Source: Enhygromyxa salina | GTDB taxonomy: Bacteria > Myxococcota_A > Polyangia > Nannocystales > Nannocystaceae | Direction: 5' to 3' | NCBI RefSeq assembly: GCF_002994635.1 | Contig: NZ_PVNL01000077.1 | Span: forward strand, 37,712-101,711 | Length of the DNA: 64,000 bases | Shown: positions 8,162-16,818 of the stretch, in pieces | Layout: each line of letters opens with the position of its first letter | Position numbering within the stretch: position 1 is the stretch's first letter | Program-made: the position numbers and the translations under genes | The notes under the pieces: model-generated | What the model was told of the DNA's origin: nothing | The model's database searches: none | Seen by the model: only the letters and a program-made list of their open reading frames with translations

Positions 8162-9340
8162 ATGAGAAATTTTATCCCGCCCCACATCCTGTTCGTGCCG
8201 GCCATCTTGCTGTCATCTTGCGTACCGGATGACGAACCGGATGACGAACCGGGCGAAGTTCCGGCTCGTGGGCCGGACTTCGAAGTACGCTACCACACGA
8301 AATATTTGGACATCGCGCCAGGGTTTAGCCAGCCTGTGTGCAGGGGTTCGCTCGACGAGATGGATCGCTATATGGAAGCGGTAGCTGATCTTTTGGGCAT
8401 CGAGATACAACAGCCGACAACGGTGTTTTGGTACAATGGATTAGCGACGGGATCCTTGGCAGAACGGGCTGAAATCTGCGACTGGTGCAACGGGAGCTGT
8501 GCCGGCTGCTACAAAGGCGTCGTTCATTCTGATTTTAGGACCCTTCGTCACGAACTAGTTCATGCGGTGGTGACGCCTGCGTGGGGGCGGAGTGTCAGGC
8601 TGTTTTCGGAAGGCATCGCGCATGGCCTCGACTGGTACTTACCGGGCACGTCGTGGGTCTATCCTTCCATGACTAATCAAGTCCTCTTGGAGATCGTTGG
8701 ATCTGGCTCGTATGACAGCGGCCACTTCTCGCGGTGGTTGATTGCTCGCTTCGGTCCGGGGAAGTTTAGCGAATTGTTCGAGCCGCGGCTGGACCAGCAC
8801 GCGACCAAGGAACAGGTGCTCGATGCCGTCGAAGACATCTACGGTTTGACGTTCGCGGAGCTCGAAGCCGAATACGCAGCAACCGCCGCGATCACCTATC
8901 CACTCCCGGGTCTGTGCGAAGGGCTCATGGAGCTGCCCCTCAACGGCGACAGGTGGGAGCTCAACCTCACCGCGGACTGTGATGCGCCACACACCTTCGG
9001 GCCGAGCGGTGACGGGACGAATTTCGTCGCCTTCACAATCGACGTCCCCGTCGAGTTCGACGGTGTGCCAATCGCCGCGTGGATTCCGTCGGACATGTCA
9101 GCCGCGGTAGCGCCCTGCCTCGATGAGCCGCTCTATGGCGTCGATTTTGACACAGTACGCAGCACTACGATGAACAACAACGGACCCACGACGTTTCGCA
9201 GGACGGGCAAACATCGAGTCGAGCTTCCGGTGGTCGACGCTGGTGACGTCTACATGCGCCTGTGCCCCGCAAACGACAAATTCCCAGGCTCATATCCCAC
9301 CGACAAGTCCGTGGACCCCGAGAACTGCGTCGGTGATTGA
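8162..9340 (+). CDS. Secreted zinc-metalloprotease-like lipoprotein (HELVH)
   Basis: A 392-residue lipoprotein with signal peptide and lipobox LSSC (Cys20), followed by an acidic spacer DDEPDDEPGE. Residues about 118-155 contain LRHELVHAVV, an HExxH zinc-binding motif, and, about 25 residues later, FSEGIAHGLDW, which supplies the downstream glutamate ligand expected of gluzincins. A cysteine-rich loop (CDWCNGSCAGC) sits just before the active site. The C-terminal 120 residues are beta-rich with paired cysteines and may be an accessory domain. Predicted role: cell-surface peptidase. Codon use is less GC-biased than in neighbours, especially in the first 300 bases, suggesting recent acquisition. 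It converges on the next gene with only 6 bases between stops. Confidence 0.8.
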   Translation: MRNFIPPHILFVPAILLSSCVPDDEPDDEPGEVPARGPDFEVRYHTKYLDIAPGFSQPVCRGSLDEMDRYMEAVADLLGIEIQQPTTVFWYNGLATGSLAERAEICDWCNGSCAGCYKGVVHSDFRTLRHELVHAVVTPAWGRSVRLFSEGIAHGLDWYLPGTSWVYPSMTNQVLLEIVGSGSYDSGHFSRWLIARFGPGKFSELFEPRLDQHATKEQVLDAVEDIYGLTFAELEAEYAATAAITYPLPGLCEGLMELPLNGDRWELNLTADCDAPHTFGPSGDGTNFVAFTIDVPVEFDGVPIAAWIPSDMSAAVAPCLDEPLYGVDFDTVRSTTMNNNGPTTFRRTGKHRVELPVVDAGDVYMRLCPANDKFPGSYPTDKSVDPENCVGD

Positions 9341-9346
9341 CGGTCG

Positions 9347-10042
9347 CTACCAGAGCGCGGCGGGCTGGGTGAGCAGGGGGTCCCAGAAGGTCGACCCATC
9401 GTCGGCGACGAACAGCGTGGGGTCGTCACCGTCGACGCAGGGCAGCCGGACCGGGATCGTGTACTCGACCTGATTGATCTCGTAGGTGAGCTCGAACGAC
9501 TGCTGGGTGCCGAACAGCAAGGGTTGCCCACAGATCGCGGGCCCCGGGTGAAACGCGAGCCTGATCGGCGTCAAGGTGCCCGAGCCGCTGCCAGTGGCGA
9601 AGCTGCCGCCGCTGCGGATCCGGCCTAAAAAGTTGGTGTTGGGACCGCAGTTGACCTGCTCTGCGGCGCAGATCGTCATCGCGTAGCAGTCCATGGGGAA
9701 CGCGTCGAACTCGGGCGCGCCGGTCATGTCGACGTCCGCGATCGAGTGGACCGCGACGGGGACGTAGGGCCCCTCGTAGTCCTCGAGGACGCACGCCTCG
9801 GGGTCGCCATCGCCGTCACCGTCACCGTCACCGTCACCGTCGCCTGAGTCGCCGTCGCCCGGCGAGTCGCCCGAGTCGGCGTCGCCCGAGTCGGCGTCGC
9901 CCGAGTCGCCGTCGCCTGAGTCGCCGTCGCCTGGCTCACCCGAGGTCGACTCGTCGCCAGCTGTCGCTGGGTCGTCGAACGCGGGGTTCGGCAGCGTGCA
10001 GCCGGTCACCAAGACACACGCGAGTGACAGTCGACGTCGCAC
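9347..10042 (-). CDS. GDGDG-linker lipoprotein, unknown function
   Basis: A 231-residue lipoprotein. The start is taken as GTG 10042, which gives the short signal VRRRLSLACVLVTGC with Cys15 acylated; the frame remains open further upstream but that stretch is arginine/serine-rich and not signal-like. Residues about 25-75 are a low-complexity Gly/Asp/Ser linker typical of this bacterial family's surface proteins. The C-terminal 150 residues form a compact domain with several cysteines (ACVLEDYEG, PMDCYAMTICAAEQVNCG, LPCVDGDDP). No known enzyme motif is recognised. A degenerate paralogue lies at 7561-7850. Confidence 0.8.
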   Translation of the reverse strand: MRRRLSLACVLVTGCTLPNPAFDDPATAGDESTSGEPGDGDSGDGDSGDADSGDADSGDSPGDGDSGDGDGDGDGDGDGDPEACVLEDYEGPYVPVAVHSIADVDMTGAPEFDAFPMDCYAMTICAAEQVNCGPNTNFLGRIRSGGSFATGSGSGTLTPIRLAFHPGPAICGQPLLFGTQQSFELTYEINQVEYTIPVRLPCVDGDDPTLFVADDGSTFWDPLLTQPAALW

Positions 10043-10100
10043 GCGGGCATCATACGCGACGAGCGCGAGTCGCGAGCAGAGTTTTGAGCCTGCAGCGGCG

Positions 10101-11057
10101 CTAAATCGGAATGCTGCGGCGCGGGCGGCCACCCTTGGCACCGCGGACCCGCTCGAGCACCGCGCTGATCTCGTAGATGGTCTGGGTCTGCTCGAGCGCG
10201 TCGAGGTACAGGACGCGTTGCGCGAGCGGCCCAAGCTCGAACGCAAACATCAGGTTCATCAGCGGGTTGATGAACAGCTCGCTGCCGCGGGTGCGGGCGG
10301 TCCGATGGTGGTCACCAAACTCACCGTCGATGGCGCTGAGGATCGAGAGGTTGACGATGCTGGGGCGCGTTGGCGTCGCTGCGCAAACGTACTCACACGC
10401 CTCGCGGTAGCGCTCGACCTCAGGCATGCCACGCAGCAGCGGGAACACTCCGAGGTAGCCGCCGGCCTGGTCGATCGCGGCGATCGCCTCGAGCACGTCG
10501 ACGTGGGCGACCCCATGGAAGCTGTCGACGCCAAAGCCAACGCTGACCAGCAATCGCGTCGGCGCCAGCGCGCTGTCGATGCCGTGGACCGCGGCGATCG
10601 TCGACATGTCCTCGGCCGGCGTGCCCAGCCCGCACTCGTCGCCGCGCATGAGGCTGTCGGTCCCGCCGTCGATCAGCACGATCGCGTCGGCGCGGGTCTG
10701 CGCGAGCACGAGCTCGTAGGCGCGGCGCAGCGGCTGCACGCCCGACTTGGCGAACGACCAGATCGGGACATCTTCGCCGAGCTCGCTGGCGAACCACTCG
10801 CTGAGACAGCGCTCGGGAAAGTAGTGTGGGCTGCCCTCGGTCGTGGGCTCGACCTTGTACACGGGGCAAGGGTCGTCATCTCGAAGCGGAAGGCGCGAGA
10901 AGCTGAGGTTGGCGAGGTGGACCTCGCACCCGCGCCGCCGCAGCGCGAAGTACAGCGGCAGCCCGCAGAAGATGTCGAACCCTCCGCCCGCGCCCGCGAG
11001 CAGGACGCGCTTGCAGTCGCGCAGGCGATCGAAGAAGGGCATGGCGTCGAGCTGCAT
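10101..11057 (-). CDS. DUF1152 domain protein
   Basis: A 318-residue cytoplasmic protein covering nearly the full length of DUF1152. The diagnostic N-terminal nucleotide-binding-like motif AGAGGGFDIFCGLPLYFALR is at residues about 21-40, and a second conserved segment, IVLIDGGTDSLMRGDE, lies in the middle. No signal peptide or membrane helix is present. The family has a Rossmann-like alpha/beta architecture and is uncharacterised biochemically as far as I know. It stands alone between two lipoprotein genes, so context gives no function. Confidence 0.88.
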   Translation of the reverse strand: MQLDAMPFFDRLRDCKRVLLAGAGGGFDIFCGLPLYFALRRRGCEVHLANLSFSRLPLRDDDPCPVYKVEPTTEGSPHYFPERCLSEWFASELGEDVPIWSFAKSGVQPLRRAYELVLAQTRADAIVLIDGGTDSLMRGDECGLGTPAEDMSTIAAVHGIDSALAPTRLLVSVGFGVDSFHGVAHVDVLEAIAAIDQAGGYLGVFPLLRGMPEVERYREACEYVCAATPTRPSIVNLSILSAIDGEFGDHHRTARTRGSELFINPLMNLMFAFELGPLAQRVLYLDALEQTQTIYEISAVLERVRGAKGGRPRRSIPI

Positions 11058-11202
11058 GGGCTGAGTCTATTGGAGAATCCGTGCGGAGCGGCTCGCGTCA
11101 CTGGCGCGACGCTGGGGCCTCGCGCAAGCCACGTGATCGGAAAGATGCCAATCGTCGGCCCGCGTTGCTGCGCCACCGGGGCCTGGGCTGGTAGAGTCAG
11201 CC

Positions 11203-12858
11203 ATGCGCCGCGCTTCTCTTCTTGCATGTATGTCAATCTCGCTTGCCGCGTGTACGTCATCCGATGGGCTGGCGGAGTCGGACACCGGGGTTGGACCGAC
11301 CACGATCGTGCCCACGACCAGCGACTCGACCAGCGGTCCCGACGACGGCGCGAGCGGGCCTGACTCCGGCACGACGGGCGACGGCGACGGCGATGGCGAC
11401 TCGGGGGACGGCGATGATGATCCGACCGGCGGCGGCACCGGCCCCAAGTTCGATCTCATGCCAGTGCCCGACGGTAGCGGCGACACGGGCGGGGGCTTCA
11501 TGGGGATCCCCGAAGACTGCAACACCGCCGCCCAGGTCGAGAGCGCGGTCGGGTGCCTGTTCTTCGGCCTGGATCTCGACAACCTCTCGTCCGGCGAGAC
11601 CTCGCAATACGGGATCATCGTGTCGAACGTGCAAGAGGATCAGGTCGCCACCGCCTACGTCGAGCAGAAGGTGGGCGGCAACTGGAACATGATCGCCGGG
11701 CCCCAGGCCATCCAGCCCCTCGACTCGTTCCCGTTCTTCCTGCCCGACAACCACCAAGAGGGGAGCGGGCTCAAGGTCGGTGGCACGTATCGTGTGACCA
11801 CCGACGTGCCCACGGTGGCCTACCAGTTCAACCCATACGACGGGAACAACTCGTACACGACTGACGCCTCATTGCTGTATCCGGTCGCGAGCTGGGACTA
11901 CATCTACGACATCGTTGGCTATCACGTGACGATTAGCTATGGCAGCTACATCAACGTGGTCGGGGCCGTCGACGGCACCCAGCTCGAGGTCACCGTCGCC
12001 AACCCAACCGTGGCTGGGGCCGGGATCCCGGCCGGGCAGCCCAACGTGCCCTTCATCATCCAGCTCGACGAGGGCGACGTCGCCCAGATCGCAACCGAGG
12101 GCGCCAACAACAGCATGACCGGCACCCGGCTGCTGACCGACGAGGATCACCCGGTCGGGGTGTTCACCGGGACCGAGTGCACCAACACGGGGCAGGGCGC
12201 CTGCGATCACATGGAAGAGATGCTGACTGGCCTGCGCCTGTGGGGCACGCAGTTCGTGGCCTCGCGCATGCCGATCCGCCAAGTCAACGATCCCGAGGCC
12301 ACGATCTGGCAGATCTACGCGTCGGAGGACGACACCACCATCACGATCGACGCGAGCGTCGAGGTCACCGGGCTCCCGCCGGGCCCGATCGTGCTCGACG
12401 CAGGTGAAAAGGTCGAGTTCCCGGCGACCGGCTCAATTGCCAATCCGGGTGACTTCTTTGTTGATGCCGACAAGCCGATCGCCGTCATGTCGTACTTGAT
12501 CGGGATCAACTCCGGCGACGGCGACCCGGCGATGGTGCAGATGAGCCCGGTCGAGCAGTACTTGCCGCGCTATGTGGTGTTGGTCCCAGCGACGTGGGTC
12601 AATGACTATCTGGTGATCACGCGGCTCGAGGGCGCGCAGGTCGAGGTCGACGGGGTCGTCGTTCCAGACATGGAGTTCATCCCGGTCGGGAACGGGGACT
12701 ATGAGGTCGCGCGGCTGCTGACGCCCGATGGCGTGCACGCCGTCGACGGGCTCGGGGACCCGGTTAGCGTGACCGTGGTCGGGTTCGACTCGTACGATAG
12801 CTACGCGTACCTCGGCGGGGTCGGGACCTCGGTGATCAACCCGAGTCCTCAGGGGTAA
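11203..12858 (+). CDS. Lipoprotein with IgGFc-binding-protein-like N-terminal domain
   Basis: A 551-residue lipoprotein starting at ATG 11203, with lipobox SLAAC (Cys17), then about 75 residues of Thr/Ser/Gly/Asp-rich linker including GDGDGDGDSGDGDDD. From residue about 100 a long beta-rich domain follows (YGIIVSNVQEDQVATAYVEQ, PTVAYQFNPYDG, DEDHPVGVFTGTECTN, KPIAVMSYLIG, QYLPRYVVLVPATWVNDYLVI). This order matches the IgGFc_binding family of bacterial surface proteins, in which the domain is probably an adhesion module. It is divergent from the DUF1152 gene across 145 bases and convergent with the next small lipoprotein gene. Confidence 0.83.
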   Translation: MRRASLLACMSISLAACTSSDGLAESDTGVGPTTIVPTTSDSTSGPDDGASGPDSGTTGDGDGDGDSGDGDDDPTGGGTGPKFDLMPVPDGSGDTGGGFMGIPEDCNTAAQVESAVGCLFFGLDLDNLSSGETSQYGIIVSNVQEDQVATAYVEQKVGGNWNMIAGPQAIQPLDSFPFFLPDNHQEGSGLKVGGTYRVTTDVPTVAYQFNPYDGNNSYTTDASLLYPVASWDYIYDIVGYHVTISYGSYINVVGAVDGTQLEVTVANPTVAGAGIPAGQPNVPFIIQLDEGDVAQIATEGANNSMTGTRLLTDEDHPVGVFTGTECTNTGQGACDHMEEMLTGLRLWGTQFVASRMPIRQVNDPEATIWQIYASEDDTTITIDASVEVTGLPPGPIVLDAGEKVEFPATGSIANPGDFFVDADKPIAVMSYLIGINSGDGDPAMVQMSPVEQYLPRYVVLVPATWVNDYLVITRLEGAQVEVDGVVVPDMEFIPVGNGDYEVARLLTPDGVHAVDGLGDPVSVTVVGFDSYDSYAYLGGVGTSVINPSPQG

Positions 12859-12865
12859 CCTGCGC

Positions 12866-13351
12866 CTACGCGCAGGCGCCAGTGATCTCGCCGGGTGACT
12901 CGCAGATCATCACGTTCTCCGGCACGCAGCCACTCGAGGTCCACACCGCGTCCTCGCTGCACAGGATGTTGGGCAGCATCGGACACAGGTCGCCCGCGAA
13001 CACGCAGCCGATGTACGTCTTCTCGCTCTGCGTGCAGTAGCTGCCCTCGCCATCCTCGACCACGGGGTTGCCAAAGATGGCGCCGCAGCCCGCTTCAGCC
13101 ATGCAGGCTGCCTGGGTCTCGTGCACGGCGCAGCCCATCAGCTCGCCCGTGGTCTCGGACTCGCTGGTGTCGCCGTCGCCCTCGTGCTTGCCGCCGCTCT
13201 CGCCGTCGCCGTCGCCGTCACCGTCACCGTCACCTTCAGTGCTGGCGGCCTGCTCGTCGCTGCCGTCGTCACCCTCGTCACACGCGGGAGCGACGAGCAG
13301 CGCCATGCTCGAGATCCAAAGGGTCGTTAATCGCCGTGCTCGCTTGGTCAT
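12866..13351 (-). CDS. Small cysteine-rich GDGDG-linker lipoprotein
   Basis: A 161-residue lipoprotein; ATG 13351 is preferred because it gives a clean signal peptide with lipobox VAPAC (Cys24), unlike the longer frame. A Gly/Asp/Glu-rich linker (residues about 35-70) is followed by a 90-residue domain with ten cysteines in a regular pattern (GCAVHETQAACMAEAGC... YCTQSEKTYIGCVFAGDLC). This resembles the small disulfide-rich repeats seen in myxobacterial secreted proteins, but I cannot name a family. Stops of this gene and the upstream convergent gene are 7 bases apart. Confidence 0.8.
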   Translation of the reverse strand: MTKRARRLTTLWISSMALLVAPACDEGDDGSDEQAASTEGDGDGDGDGDGESGGKHEGDGDTSESETTGELMGCAVHETQAACMAEAGCGAIFGNPVVEDGEGSYCTQSEKTYIGCVFAGDLCPMLPNILCSEDAVWTSSGCVPENVMICESPGEITGACA

Positions 13352-13474
13352 CACGAACACTTGGTCCCGCCGCTGGGTGTGCTTGCTTCGCGGTCCGGTC
13401 GAGCTGGCTGTGAGCTGCAGCAGCCAACCCGATGAAACCGACACACCCGCGGGCGGGTCGCACAGATCGCCGCG

Positions 13475-14293
13475 CTAATTCGCGTCCACGATCAGCATCT
13501 GATACCAGCTCGCGGGCACGTCCGTGCAGATCATGTTCGGGTGCTGCGTCAGGTTCTGTGCGCCGGTCAGCCAGACATTGGCGCCCGGCTCACCCTGAAT
13601 GTTGCCGTAGTCACCGTCAAAGACGATCTGCGTGGGCTCGCCCATGCTGTCAAAGGTCAGCGCGAGGCGGTCGATCATGCCGCACTCGGTGTCGACCGGG
13701 GCGCAATTTGCAGACGCCGCGCTCACGCCAAACGGCAGCTCGAAGGTCCCGGCGTCGTCGGGGGTCAAGCTGTCGCCGTCGACCAAGGTGAGCACGTGGC
13801 CGTAGCCCTCGAGGTCCAGGCGCAGGTACAGATTGGACCAAAACGGTGTCTCCACTGTGTAGCGGACCCGAACGATGTCGTCTTGGGCCAGCGGAACGGA
13901 GAGCCCCGGCTCGGCGGTGATCTGGATCAACATCGGATCCTCGCTGTTGGGGCAGTCGAGCTCGAGCGACAGATCGTCCACGTTGTCGATCATCGCAACG
14001 GTGCAGGTCCAGTCGATCTTGGTGTCAAACGGTGGCAGCGAGAGGTTGAAGTTGGCCGGGCCGTAGCTGAACTCCACGGCGCCATCGGGGGGCGGGCAGG
14101 TGGCATCGCCGTCACCCGTGGGGTCGCCGTCACCGTCACCAATGGGGTCGGGGTCGACGTCGCCTGTCGAGTCGCCGTCGTCCGTCTCACCGGTCTCGCC
14201 GATGTTCTTGTCGTCTAGATCACAGCCGGGCGCGGTCAGGGACAGAGCGGTCGCGCCGACCAGGATGAGTAGTTTCTGCAAGTTGTCGTTCAT
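13475..14293 (-). CDS. GDGDG-linker lipoprotein, beta-rich, unknown function
   Basis: A 272-residue lipoprotein. ATG 14293 yields the signal peptide MNDNLQKLLILVGATAL ending in lipobox TAPGC (Cys24). A linker of Asp/Gly/Thr residues spans about 28-70. The remainder (about 200 residues) is beta-rich with four cysteines and resembles a carbohydrate- or ligand-binding sandwich, but no named family is recognised. It is 31 bases upstream of the C-terminal end of the ECF partner gene on the same strand, so it might share a transcript, although the spacing also allows its own promoter. Confidence 0.78.
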   Translation of the reverse strand: MNDNLQKLLILVGATALSLTAPGCDLDDKNIGETGETDDGDSTGDVDPDPIGDGDGDPTGDGDATCPPPDGAVEFSYGPANFNLSLPPFDTKIDWTCTVAMIDNVDDLSLELDCPNSEDPMLIQITAEPGLSVPLAQDDIVRVRYTVETPFWSNLYLRLDLEGYGHVLTLVDGDSLTPDDAGTFELPFGVSAASANCAPVDTECGMIDRLALTFDSMGEPTQIVFDGDYGNIQGEPGANVWLTGAQNLTQHPNMICTDVPASWYQMLIVDAN

Positions 14294-14324
14294 GCGGTTA
14301 GTGACCCGTGCACCGGGTTCAACC

Positions 14325-15116
14325 TCAGCGGTGGCCGGCCACCTCGGGTTCCGTGGTTGGCAACGAAAATTTGTTGCGACACGCAGACTCGACCCGTTGG
14401 ACGAGCAGCTTGCCGGGCGAGCCGGCCACGAACCGCTCGCCGGCTCGTTGCGCCTCGTCAAACCGGTCGAGCTCGCACAGCGCGATGACCCGCAGGCCCT
14501 CGCGCTCGTTGGCCAGCTCGCCGTTCGGGAATTGCTCGGCGTGTTGGTCGAGCAGCGCGAGAGCCTGGGCCGCGGGCGCGTTGCGTGCCGCGCGGATCAG
14601 CTGCAGCTCGGCGGCGAGCGTGGCGGAGGCGCTCGAGCTGGTCGAGGTCGGGGAGGGCGTGCGGGCGCTGGAGGGCTGCGAGGTGGACGGAGACGGCTCG
14701 ACTACCTCGGGAGGTTCTGGGGGCGCGCTCGAGTCCACGGCTTCGTTCGCGACCAGCTCAGACTCCTGGCTCACCCCCTCCGCGGGGTCTGGCTCCAAAC
14801 TCGCGCTGACGATCGGCGCTCGCTCGGTCCGAGCACCCCGCACAACCTTCCCGACCAGCGCGACGCCGCCGAGCCCCACCGTGGTCAGACCGATGACGGC
14901 CGCGACGATCTTGATCGCGTGAACGACCTGACCGCCGCCCGCGAGCGCGGGCCCGGAGCCCGGCTCGGCGCCACTCAGACCACCGTCGGGCGGACCGCCA
15001 AGCGCAGCGTGAAACTGGGCCAGCATGTGATCTTCGACGCCAGCGGGCGGGCTGTGGCTCCCTTGCCTGAGGCTGCGCCCGATCGAGGCGTGGATCCGCG
15101 GATCGAGTTCGGTCAT
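14325..15116 (-). CDS. Membrane-anchored partner of the ECF sigma factor (putative anti-sigma protein)
   Basis: A 263-residue protein with a short cytoplasmic N-terminus, one transmembrane helix at residues about 68-90 (IKIVAAVIGLTTVGLGGVAL), a Pro/Ser/Thr-rich spacer, and a C-terminal helical TPR-like region (AAQALALLDQHAEQFPNGEL, LCELDRFDEAQRAGERFV). Its start codon overlaps the sigma factor stop as ATGA, so the two are translationally coupled. This gene order and topology are typical of myxobacterial ECF sigma/regulator pairs, where the cytoplasmic part holds the sigma factor. I see no HxxxCxxC zinc anti-sigma motif, so the anti-sigma role rests on context. Confidence 0.75.
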   Translation of the reverse strand: MTELDPRIHASIGRSLRQGSHSPPAGVEDHMLAQFHAALGGPPDGGLSGAEPGSGPALAGGGQVVHAIKIVAAVIGLTTVGLGGVALVGKVVRGARTERAPIVSASLEPDPAEGVSQESELVANEAVDSSAPPEPPEVVEPSPSTSQPSSARTPSPTSTSSSASATLAAELQLIRAARNAPAAQALALLDQHAEQFPNGELANEREGLRVIALCELDRFDEAQRAGERFVAGSPGKLLVQRVESACRNKFSLPTTEPEVAGHR

Positions 15117-15640
15117 GACGGGGACTCCTTCAGCGCCATCGCCCCGTTGACGTGGGCGCGGGCGGTTCGCAACCGCCAGTAGACGGTGTTGAGGTTGGCG
15201 TCGAGCTGCTCGGCGATCTCGGGCGCGGTCAGCCCTTCGATCTCGGACAGCACGAACACGGCGGCGAGCTTGTGATCCAGCTGCGCGAGCACGTCGGCCA
15301 GGCGGCGCAGCGTCTCGCGGTCGGCGGCCTGTTCATCGAGGGCGGCCGTCGGCGCGCGCTCGGGGATCGCCGCGAGCTTTCGCTCATGTCGGGCCGCGCC
15401 CCGCCGCCGGGTCGCCGCCACCCGGCGGGCGATCCCAAACAGCCACGAGCGGATCGACTGCTGCGGATCCCAGGCGTGCCAGCGGCGGTGAACGACCATG
15501 AACACGTCCTGGACCGCGTCCTCGATCGCCTCGGGGCCGACGCCGTGATAGCGAAGCACCCGCCACACGAACCCCATCTCGCGCCGATACACGAGGTCAA
15601 ACTCGTCGCTCGAAGCGCGCGCGAGGCTGGGCGAGGTCAT
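15113..15640 (-). CDS. ECF-type RNA polymerase sigma factor
   Basis: A 175-residue sigma-70 family protein of ECF size. Region 2 includes FDLVYRREMGFVWRVLRYHG and the -10 recognition part EDAVQDVFMVVHRRWHAWDP with SIRSWLFGIARRVA. Region 4 is the helix-turn-helix VLSEIEGLTAPEIAEQLDAN followed by LNTVYWRLRTARA. The linker between them is short, as usual for ECF factors. ATG 15640 is chosen because the upstream in-frame extension is arginine-rich and overlaps the upstream gene. It is flanked in the same operon by a secreted protein gene (46 bases upstream) and the coupled membrane partner, so it probably responds to an envelope signal. Confidence 0.92.
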   Translation of the reverse strand: MTSPSLARASSDEFDLVYRREMGFVWRVLRYHGVGPEAIEDAVQDVFMVVHRRWHAWDPQQSIRSWLFGIARRVAATRRRGAARHERKLAAIPERAPTAALDEQAADRETLRRLADVLAQLDHKLAAVFVLSEIEGLTAPEIAEQLDANLNTVYWRLRTARAHVNGAMALKESPS

Positions 15641-15686
15641 CCGATCCACAGCGATTGCCGGCAGCGGCGGTTTCCGTGGTGGCCGG

Positions 15687-16754
15687 TCACGGTAGTCGGA
15701 TCTCGACGCCCGCGAGCGCGCGGATGCCCACTGGCGCAGTGTCGAGGGCCGTTTGGTTGTCGAGCGCGAAGCCCCCGAACACAAACGGGATCAGCGCCTG
15801 GACCTCGAGGCCGAGCGCGACTCGCTCGGTCGGCGCCCAGCTCAGGCCCGGGCCGAGCACGACCTCGACGATCGGCTGCGTCGCCATCTCGGGGTTCTGA
15901 ATCGGCTCGAGCGCGCGGGCCCGCACGGCCCCGGCCTCGATCCCGGCGCACAGGGGAAACTCGACGGGGCCGGCGTGGAACAGGTTGCAGCCCAGGGCGC
16001 CGACCGTGAAGCCGTCGACGCGAGCGCGACCCCGGTCATTGAGAGGGGGCCGAAGCGGCGGCAGCCAGGCGCCGCGCAGCTCGACCCGCCAGCGCTGGCC
16101 GATCACCGCCAGCCGGCCCATGACGGTGGCCGACCCAGCTTGCATCGGACCGTAGCCGCCGCCAGCGAGGGCCGCGATGCCGAACCGGACGCGGCCGCTT
16201 TGCTCGGGCGGGCGGTCTGCTCGGGCGTCGCTGATCACCAGCGTGCCGGGGTCCCACTCGTCTTCAACCGCGACGGCGGGCGCGTCTGGGCCTTCGCTGC
16301 GAGCCGGCAGGGGCGGCGCTGGCTCGAATTGTGGTTCCGGCTCCGGTTTGGGTCGTGGTTCGGGCGCGTGTGCCTCTTCATTGATCCGCGCCGCGACGGC
16401 GACCGGATCGATCGCGACGGCCAGCACCAGGGCCGTCGCGTCGATCGCCACCGCGCAGCTCTCGGCCACGAAGGTCCGGCGCTCGACACCGAGCGGGCCG
16501 TCGAGCTCGAGCCGCACCGACCACTGCCGTCGTGGATCCCGCTCGATGATCACCGTCGCGGTCACGAGCGCCGACGTCTCGGCGCGCGCGACCGACAGCT
16601 CGGGCGCGAGCACCTCGAGCCGCTCGATCATGCGCTGTCCACCCTGACACTCTGGCGCCCCCGCCCACCGAACCTGCAGGTCGTGGGCAGCCGGGGCGCT
16701 GGCCAGCAGCGCGGCGACCAAGAGCTTCGTGATCACGCACTCGCGCGGTAGCAC
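15687..16754 (-). CDS. Secreted protein with Pro-rich linker and outer-membrane-barrel-like C-terminus
   Basis: A 355-residue exported protein; GTG 16754 gives the longest form and GTG 16736 (VITKLLVAALLASAPAAHD) is an equally good start. Residues about 25-130 form an alpha/beta N-terminal domain. Residues about 130-150 are a Pro/Glu/Lys linker (PEPRPKPEPEPQFEP). The C-terminal 165 residues have alternating amphipathic strands with small and aromatic residues (RFGIAALAGGGYGPMQ, RWRVELRGAWLPP, VEVVLGPGLSW) and suggest a small outer-membrane beta-barrel. Gene neighbourhoods of this type in myxobacteria pair such proteins with an ECF sigma factor, which follows directly here. Biochemical role unknown. 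Confidence 0.75.
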   Translation of the reverse strand: MLPRECVITKLLVAALLASAPAAHDLQVRWAGAPECQGGQRMIERLEVLAPELSVARAETSALVTATVIIERDPRRQWSVRLELDGPLGVERRTFVAESCAVAIDATALVLAVAIDPVAVAARINEEAHAPEPRPKPEPEPQFEPAPPLPARSEGPDAPAVAVEDEWDPGTLVISDARADRPPEQSGRVRFGIAALAGGGYGPMQAGSATVMGRLAVIGQRWRVELRGAWLPPLRPPLNDRGRARVDGFTVGALGCNLFHAGPVEFPLCAGIEAGAVRARALEPIQNPEMATQPIVEVVLGPGLSWAPTERVALGLEVQALIPFVFGGFALDNQTALDTAPVGIRALAGVEIRLP

Positions 16755-16818
16755 GCGGGATCTTGCGGATCAAGATCGCAGGCGCGGTCGCAGGCGCCCG
16801 GCCAACTGGCCGTCCGGC

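Noticed and set aside
7790..8185. Minus-strand 131-codon frame upstream of the metalloprotease gene
   Set aside because: It starts inside the metalloprotease coding sequence, runs through its promoter region and into the gene relic, and has no recognisable motif.
9780..9940. CRISPR-like or satellite array in the GDGDG linker DNA
   Set aside because: The repeats are hexamer-like, in frame and encode a Gly/Asp linker; there are no spacers of constant length.
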